A stretch of 64,000 nt of DNA from an uncultured Bryobacteraceae bacterium (GTDB lineage: Bacteria; Acidobacteriota; Terriglobia; Bryobacterales; Bryobacteraceae): assembly GCA_938003835.1 (NCBI GenBank), contig CALKXJ010000021.1:60984-124983 (forward strand), written 5' to 3'. How positions within the stretch are numbered: position 1 is the stretch's first letter; each line of letters opens with the position of its first letter. The position numbers and the translations under genes were made by a program. The notes under the pieces are model-generated. The model did no database searches and was not told the DNA's origin. It saw nothing but the letters and a program-made list of their open reading frames with translations. This document shows, piece after piece, positions 60,626-64,000 of the stretch.

Positions 60626-62791
60626 ATGCGTCTCCTGATGCTGGCGACGGGGCTGGTGGGACTTTGCCTGGCCGAGGACTGGAGCCTGGAGCGACTCTAC
60701 GCCCGGCCGTACATTTGGGGCACCCCGCCGCAGTCGCTCGCCTGGAGCGAGCACGGGCACACGCTGGCCTTTCTCTGGAACGCCGAGGGCGGCCGTTTCC
60801 TCGACTTGTACGCCTATCACGCCGGCACGCGGCGGCTGGTGCGCCTGACCGCTCTCGAGCCGTTCGAGGACGAGCTGGTGAAGTCGCCCGCAGAGAAAGA
60901 CGAACGCCGCCGGCAGTATCTGGAGCCGCGCGAAGGCATCCGGGAGTTCCGTCTGTCGCGAGACGGCCAGCGTGTCGTCTTTGCGTATCGCGGCGATCTG
61001 TTCACCGTGGCAACCACCGGCGGCTCGGCGCCGTTCCGCCTCACGCGCACCCGCGCGACGGAATCGATGCCGCAATTCGGCCCTGACGGCAAGGAGGTGG
61101 CCGCGCTGCGGGGCGGGCAGATCGTCACCCAGCACCTGGAGAACGGCCGGCTCTGGCAGGTGACCGACGTCGAAGAGTCGTTCGGCTCCATCACGACCTA
61201 CCAGTGGTCGCGCGATGGCGCGCGCTTTGCGGTGGTCGTCCGCAAGGGAAAAGTTCGCCAGATGCCCCTACCCAACTACTCGGGACGCTTCGTCACCGCC
61301 GAGCCCTTTCCGCGTTCGGTGGCCGGAGACGAACCGCCGGAGACGGCCGTGCTGGTCGTATCGGCCCGTGGCGGCAAGCCCGTCGAGGTAGACCTCGGCG
61401 ATTGGGGCGGAAAGGTGTACCTGGCGGAGCCCGTCTGGTCGAAGGACTCGCGCCGGCTCGCCCTCCGCCTGATCCATCCGAGCATGAAACGGATGCGAAT
61501 CCTCGTGGCCGACGCCGTCTCGGGCGCCTCGCAAACCGTCTACGAGGAATCGGACCCCCGGTGGATCTATGTTTCCGAATTCGGCTGGTCACCGGACTCG
61601 CGCGAAATCTTTTTCGTGAGCGAGCGGGACGGCTGGGCGCACCTATATCGGGTGCCGGCCTCCGGCGGCGAACCGTTCCAGATCACCCGCGGGCGCTTTG
61701 AATGCCGCCCGGAGCGCTTCAGCTTCGACGACGGCTATGATCCGCAGTGGGCCGGCGATTACCTCTACTACTCCTCGACCGAGGACGGGATGGCGGAACG
61801 GCACATCTACCGCATCCGGCCGGACGGCTCGGGCAAGGAGAAACTTACGCGGCGCGAGGGCGTCCACAACGCGGTCGTTTCCGAAGACGGCAGGCATATC
61901 GCCTGGCAGTTCGCCAGCCTGGAGGAGCCCGCCGACCTCTATGTCGACGGCGTGCGCGTCACCCGGCGCACGCGTCCTGAGTTCGATCGGTATCCCTGGC
62001 CCAGGACCCGCTTCGTGAGTTTCCCTTCGCGCGCCGACGGCAAGCCGGTGGCAGCGAAACTCCTGCTGCCGCCGGGATACGATCCGGTGGACCGCTCCGG
62101 CAAGAAGTGGCCGGCCGTCTTCTTCATCCACGGCGCCGGATACGCCACCAGCGTCTTGAAGCAATGGGGCAGCTACCAGGAGCTGCGTCATGTTTTCAAC
62201 TGCTATCTGGCCAACCGCGGCTACGTCATCGTCGACGTGGATTATCGGGGCAGCACGGGCTACGGGCGCGACTGGCGCTCGGAGGTCTACCTGCACCTGG
62301 GAGGTTTGGACCTCGAAGACCTGCTGAGCGCCGTCGACTTCCTGCGCACGCTCGGCAACATCGACACGGCGCGCCTCGGCGTCTGGGGTGTGAGCTACGG
62401 CGGATTTCTCACCAACATGGCGATGTTCCTGGCGCCGGACATCTTCCGCGCGGGCTCCTCCTGGGCCTCGGTGAACGACTGGGAGAACTACAGCGCCCCC
62501 TACACTCACCAGCGGCTGAACCGGCCGCGCGACAACCCGGAAGCCTACCGCCGCAGCTCGCCCATCACCTACGCCGGCCGGCTCACCAATCACCTGCTCG
62601 TAGTTCACGGCATGGTGGACAGCAACGTCCTGTTCCAGGATGCGGTGCAGCTCACCGAGAAGCTCATCCAGGAAGGCAAGCCCTTCGGGCACATCTTCTA
62701 CCCGCAGGAGGATCATGGCTTCGTGCGGGACGAGACCTGGGTGGACGCCTGCCGCCGCACTGTCGAGTGGTTCGACCGGTATCTCAAATGA
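60626..62791 (+). CDS. S9-family serine peptidase (DPP-IV/prolyl oligopeptidase type)
   Basis: A 721-residue exported peptidase with a short signal peptide (to about residue 16, 'VGLCLAEDW'). Residues about 20-440 form a beta-propeller with WD/PD40-like blades ('FGWSPDSREIFFVSERDGWAHLYRVPASGGEPFQIT'). The alpha/beta-hydrolase domain carries 'VFFIHGAGY', 'GVSYGGF' with nucleophile Ser590, 'HGMVDSNV' with the catalytic Asp and 'EDHGF' with the catalytic His. It cleaves short peptides after Pro or Ala in the periplasm. ATG 60626 gives the cleanest signal peptide; ATG 60611 is inside the TAAGAT box. Its stop overlaps thiE as ATGA. Confidence 0.88.
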   Translation: MRLLMLATGLVGLCLAEDWSLERLYARPYIWGTPPQSLAWSEHGHTLAFLWNAEGGRFLDLYAYHAGTRRLVRLTALEPFEDELVKSPAEKDERRRQYLEPREGIREFRLSRDGQRVVFAYRGDLFTVATTGGSAPFRLTRTRATESMPQFGPDGKEVAALRGGQIVTQHLENGRLWQVTDVEESFGSITTYQWSRDGARFAVVVRKGKVRQMPLPNYSGRFVTAEPFPRSVAGDEPPETAVLVVSARGGKPVEVDLGDWGGKVYLAEPVWSKDSRRLALRLIHPSMKRMRILVADAVSGASQTVYEESDPRWIYVSEFGWSPDSREIFFVSERDGWAHLYRVPASGGEPFQITRGRFECRPERFSFDDGYDPQWAGDYLYYSSTEDGMAERHIYRIRPDGSGKEKLTRREGVHNAVVSEDGRHIAWQFASLEEPADLYVDGVRVTRRTRPEFDRYPWPRTRFVSFPSRADGKPVAAKLLLPPGYDPVDRSGKKWPAVFFIHGAGYATSVLKQWGSYQELRHVFNCYLANRGYVIVDVDYRGSTGYGRDWRSEVYLHLGGLDLEDLLSAVDFLRTLGNIDTARLGVWGVSYGGFLTNMAMFLAPDIFRAGSSWASVNDWENYSAPYTHQRLNRPRDNPEAYRRSSPITYAGRLTNHLLVVHGMVDSNVLFQDAVQLTEKLIQEGKPFGHIFYPQEDHGFVRDETWVDACRRTVEWFDRYLK

Positions 62792-63435
62792 CTCTGCCGC
62801 CGCTTTATCCGATCCTCGACACGCAACTGCTGGACCGCCTCCGGTGTCCGCTGGAAATGGCGGCCGAAGCAATGCTCCGGGGCGGAGCCGGGATCTTGCA
62901 GCTCCGGCACAAGGGGCACTTCTCCCGGCGTCTGTTCGAGCAGGCCGAGCGCATCGCAACGCTCTGTGCGCGCTACCAGGCGCTGTTCGTCATCGACGAC
63001 CGAGCGGATATCGCGCGCCTGCTCGGCGCCGGTGTCCATCTCGGCCAGCAAGACCTGCCGCCGCGCCTGGCGCGGCGCCTGGTCGGCCCCGAGACGATCA
63101 TCGGCTTCTCGACGCACAACGAAGGGCAGTTGCGGGCCGCCGCCGATGAGCCGATCGACTACCTCGCTCTCGGACCGGTCTTCGAGACAAGCTCGAAGGA
63201 GAAACCCGACCCGGTGGTGGGCCTGGAACGGCTGCGCGCCTGGCGCGGCCTGACAGACCGGCCGCTGGTCGCCATTGGCGGGATCACGCGTGCGAATGTG
63301 GCCGCGGTGCTCGAGGCCGGCGCCAACTCGGTGGCCGTGATCCGCGATCTGGTGCCCGATCCGTGCGACCCGGAGAGCCTCCGCAAACGGATGGAAGAAT
63401 GGCAGCGACTCGTGAAGACACATCGACGGGCCTGA
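62788..63435 (+). CDS. thiE: thiamine phosphate synthase
   Basis: A 215-residue TIM-barrel enzyme joining HMP-PP and THZ-P to thiamine phosphate. Motifs: 'MLRGGAGILQLRHKG' (ThiE QxR-type segment), 'VIDDRADIARLLGAGVHLGQQDLP' (the NDDxxLA / GVHLGQxD signature), 'IIGFSTHN', 'YLALGPVFETSSKE' and 'VAIGGIT'. No other thiamine genes are nearby. ATGA overlap with the S9 peptidase suggests co-transcription, and a permease gene starts inside its 3' end. Confidence 0.92.
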   Translation: MTLPPLYPILDTQLLDRLRCPLEMAAEAMLRGGAGILQLRHKGHFSRRLFEQAERIATLCARYQALFVIDDRADIARLLGAGVHLGQQDLPPRLARRLVGPETIIGFSTHNEGQLRAAADEPIDYLALGPVFETSSKEKPDPVVGLERLRAWRGLTDRPLVAIGGITRANVAAVLEAGANSVAVIRDLVPDPCDPESLRKRMEEWQRLVKTHRRA

Positions 63436-64000
63436 TCAAAGGCCTCGGCCTGCTCGACGCCACGACGATCGTCATGGGCTCGATGATCGGCAGCGGCGTG
63501 TTCATCGTTTCGGCGGACATCGCGAGGCAGGTTGGTTCGCCCGTGCTGCTGATGTCGACATGGGCGGCGACTGCGGTGCTGACGATGATCGCGGCGCTGA
63601 GCTACGGGGAGCTGGCGGCAATGATGCCGCGCGCGGGCGGGCAGTATGTGTACCTGCGGGAGGCGTTCGGACCGTTGTGGGGGTTTCTGTACGGCTGGAC
63701 GCTGTTCGCGGTGATTCAGTGCGGCACGCTGGCGGCGGTGGCGGTGGCGTTTGCGAAGTTTCTGGGCGTCTTCGCGCCGGCGGTGTCGGCGGATGCGTGG
63801 CTGGTGAAGATCGGACCGGCGGGGATCAACACGCAGATGCTGGTGGCGATCGGGCTGATCCTGGCGCTGACGTGGCACAACACGCGGGGCATCGAAGCCG
63901 GGGCGCGCGTGCAGAACATTTTCACGATTGCGAAGATCGGCGCGCTGGCGGGGCTGATCGCAGCGGGCGTGTTCTTCGCGCGGCAGCCGGAGGCGATCGA
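63399..64000 (+). CDS. APC-superfamily amino acid permease, N-terminal fragment
   Basis: An ATG at 63399 opens a frame that runs to the window edge (200 codons). TM1 has 'IVMGSMIGSGVFIV' with the broken-helix GSG of APC transporters, TM2-3 'ALSYGELAAMMPRAGGQYVYLREAFG' matches the conserved 'YAELGxxxPxxGGxYxYL' block, and later 'NTRGIEAGARVQN' is the usual loop before TM6. It imports an amino acid or amine by ion coupling. The codon use is striking: nearly every Ala is GCG and Leu is CTG, whereas thiE next to it mixes GCC, GCG, CTC and CTG. It overlaps thiE by 37 bp. Confidence 0.88.
   Translation, partial: MAATREDTSTGLIKGLGLLDATTIVMGSMIGSGVFIVSADIARQVGSPVLLMSTWAATAVLTMIAALSYGELAAMMPRAGGQYVYLREAFGPLWGFLYGWTLFAVIQCGTLAAVAVAFAKFLGVFAPAVSADAWLVKIGPAGINTQMLVAIGLILALTWHNTRGIEAGARVQNIFTIAKIGALAGLIAAGVFFARQPEAI

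Overview
The window is a GC-rich bacterial chromosome segment that looks like an acidobacterium of the Solibacter/Bryobacter type. The evidence is two large outer-membrane receptors of the carboxypeptidase-regulatory-domain/TonB class common in that group, several secreted DUF1080 proteins, a Solibacter-style extracellular protein, a GH140/DUF4038 enzyme, a triple BACON-domain beta-helix protein, and many Tat- or Sec-exported catabolic enzymes. There is one tRNA (Cys). I saw no rRNA, CRISPR array, insertion sequence or prophage, and apart from one stretch of about 630 bp the DNA is densely coding. The species assignment is inference.

Layout. 1-4.4 kb (minus strand): a TolC-type fragment, a ThuA-like protein, a two-gene TIR plus TIR/deoxyribosyltransferase-like pair, and a broken alpha/beta hydrolase. 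4.4-9.9 kb (plus): fused 2-oxoacid dehydrogenase E1, a cation diffusion facilitator, DUF192, a PspC protein and a large extracellular protein. 9.9-12.4 kb: two enolase-superfamily enzymes, one intact and one degenerate. 12.4-21.5 kb: DUF1080 proteins, lipoproteins, a proline-rich TPR protein, a TPR-yvcK-glmU operon, a RyR-domain protein, DUF507 and ribokinase. 21.5-31.7 kb (minus): a GT-C-like membrane protein, MFS exporter, VOC protein, a degenerate receiver protein, HAD phosphatase, TonB receptor and GH140 enzyme.

31.8-46.2 kb (mainly plus): tRNA-Cys, the BACON/beta-helix protein, a methyltransferase coupled to a YjhG-type dehydratase, MurB, a secreted RraA-like protein, the second TonB receptor, and an APH-type kinase coupled to a divergent enolase. 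46.2-53.3 kb (minus): a SET-domain methyltransferase with a 30-residue membrane peptide before it, FkbM methyltransferase, a beta-CASP nuclease, a permuted papain-like protein, a Tat-exported unknown and a Tat-exported DegT aminotransferase. 53.4-64 kb: a zinc-ribbon membrane protein, SRPBCC, a TMTC-like membrane protein, endonuclease III with a coupled lipoprotein and GT-C enzyme, zinc-dependent phospholipase C, an S9 peptidase, ThiE and the start of an APC permease.

How it fits together. The dominant theme is scavenging of plant or microbial polysaccharides and sugar acids outside the cytoplasm: receptors, GH140, beta-helix protein, DUF1080, galactonate/xylonate-type dehydratases, RraA-like protein and ribokinase. 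Housekeeping cell-wall functions (GlmU, YvcK, MurB) are interspersed. Many start codons sit only 4-10 nt after a TANNNT -10 box, which suggests frequent leaderless transcripts alongside genes with strong Shine-Dalgarno sequences. The least-described parts are the TIR pair, the RyR-domain gene, the SET/small-peptide pair, the kinase-enolase pair and the degenerate enolase-superfamily member.
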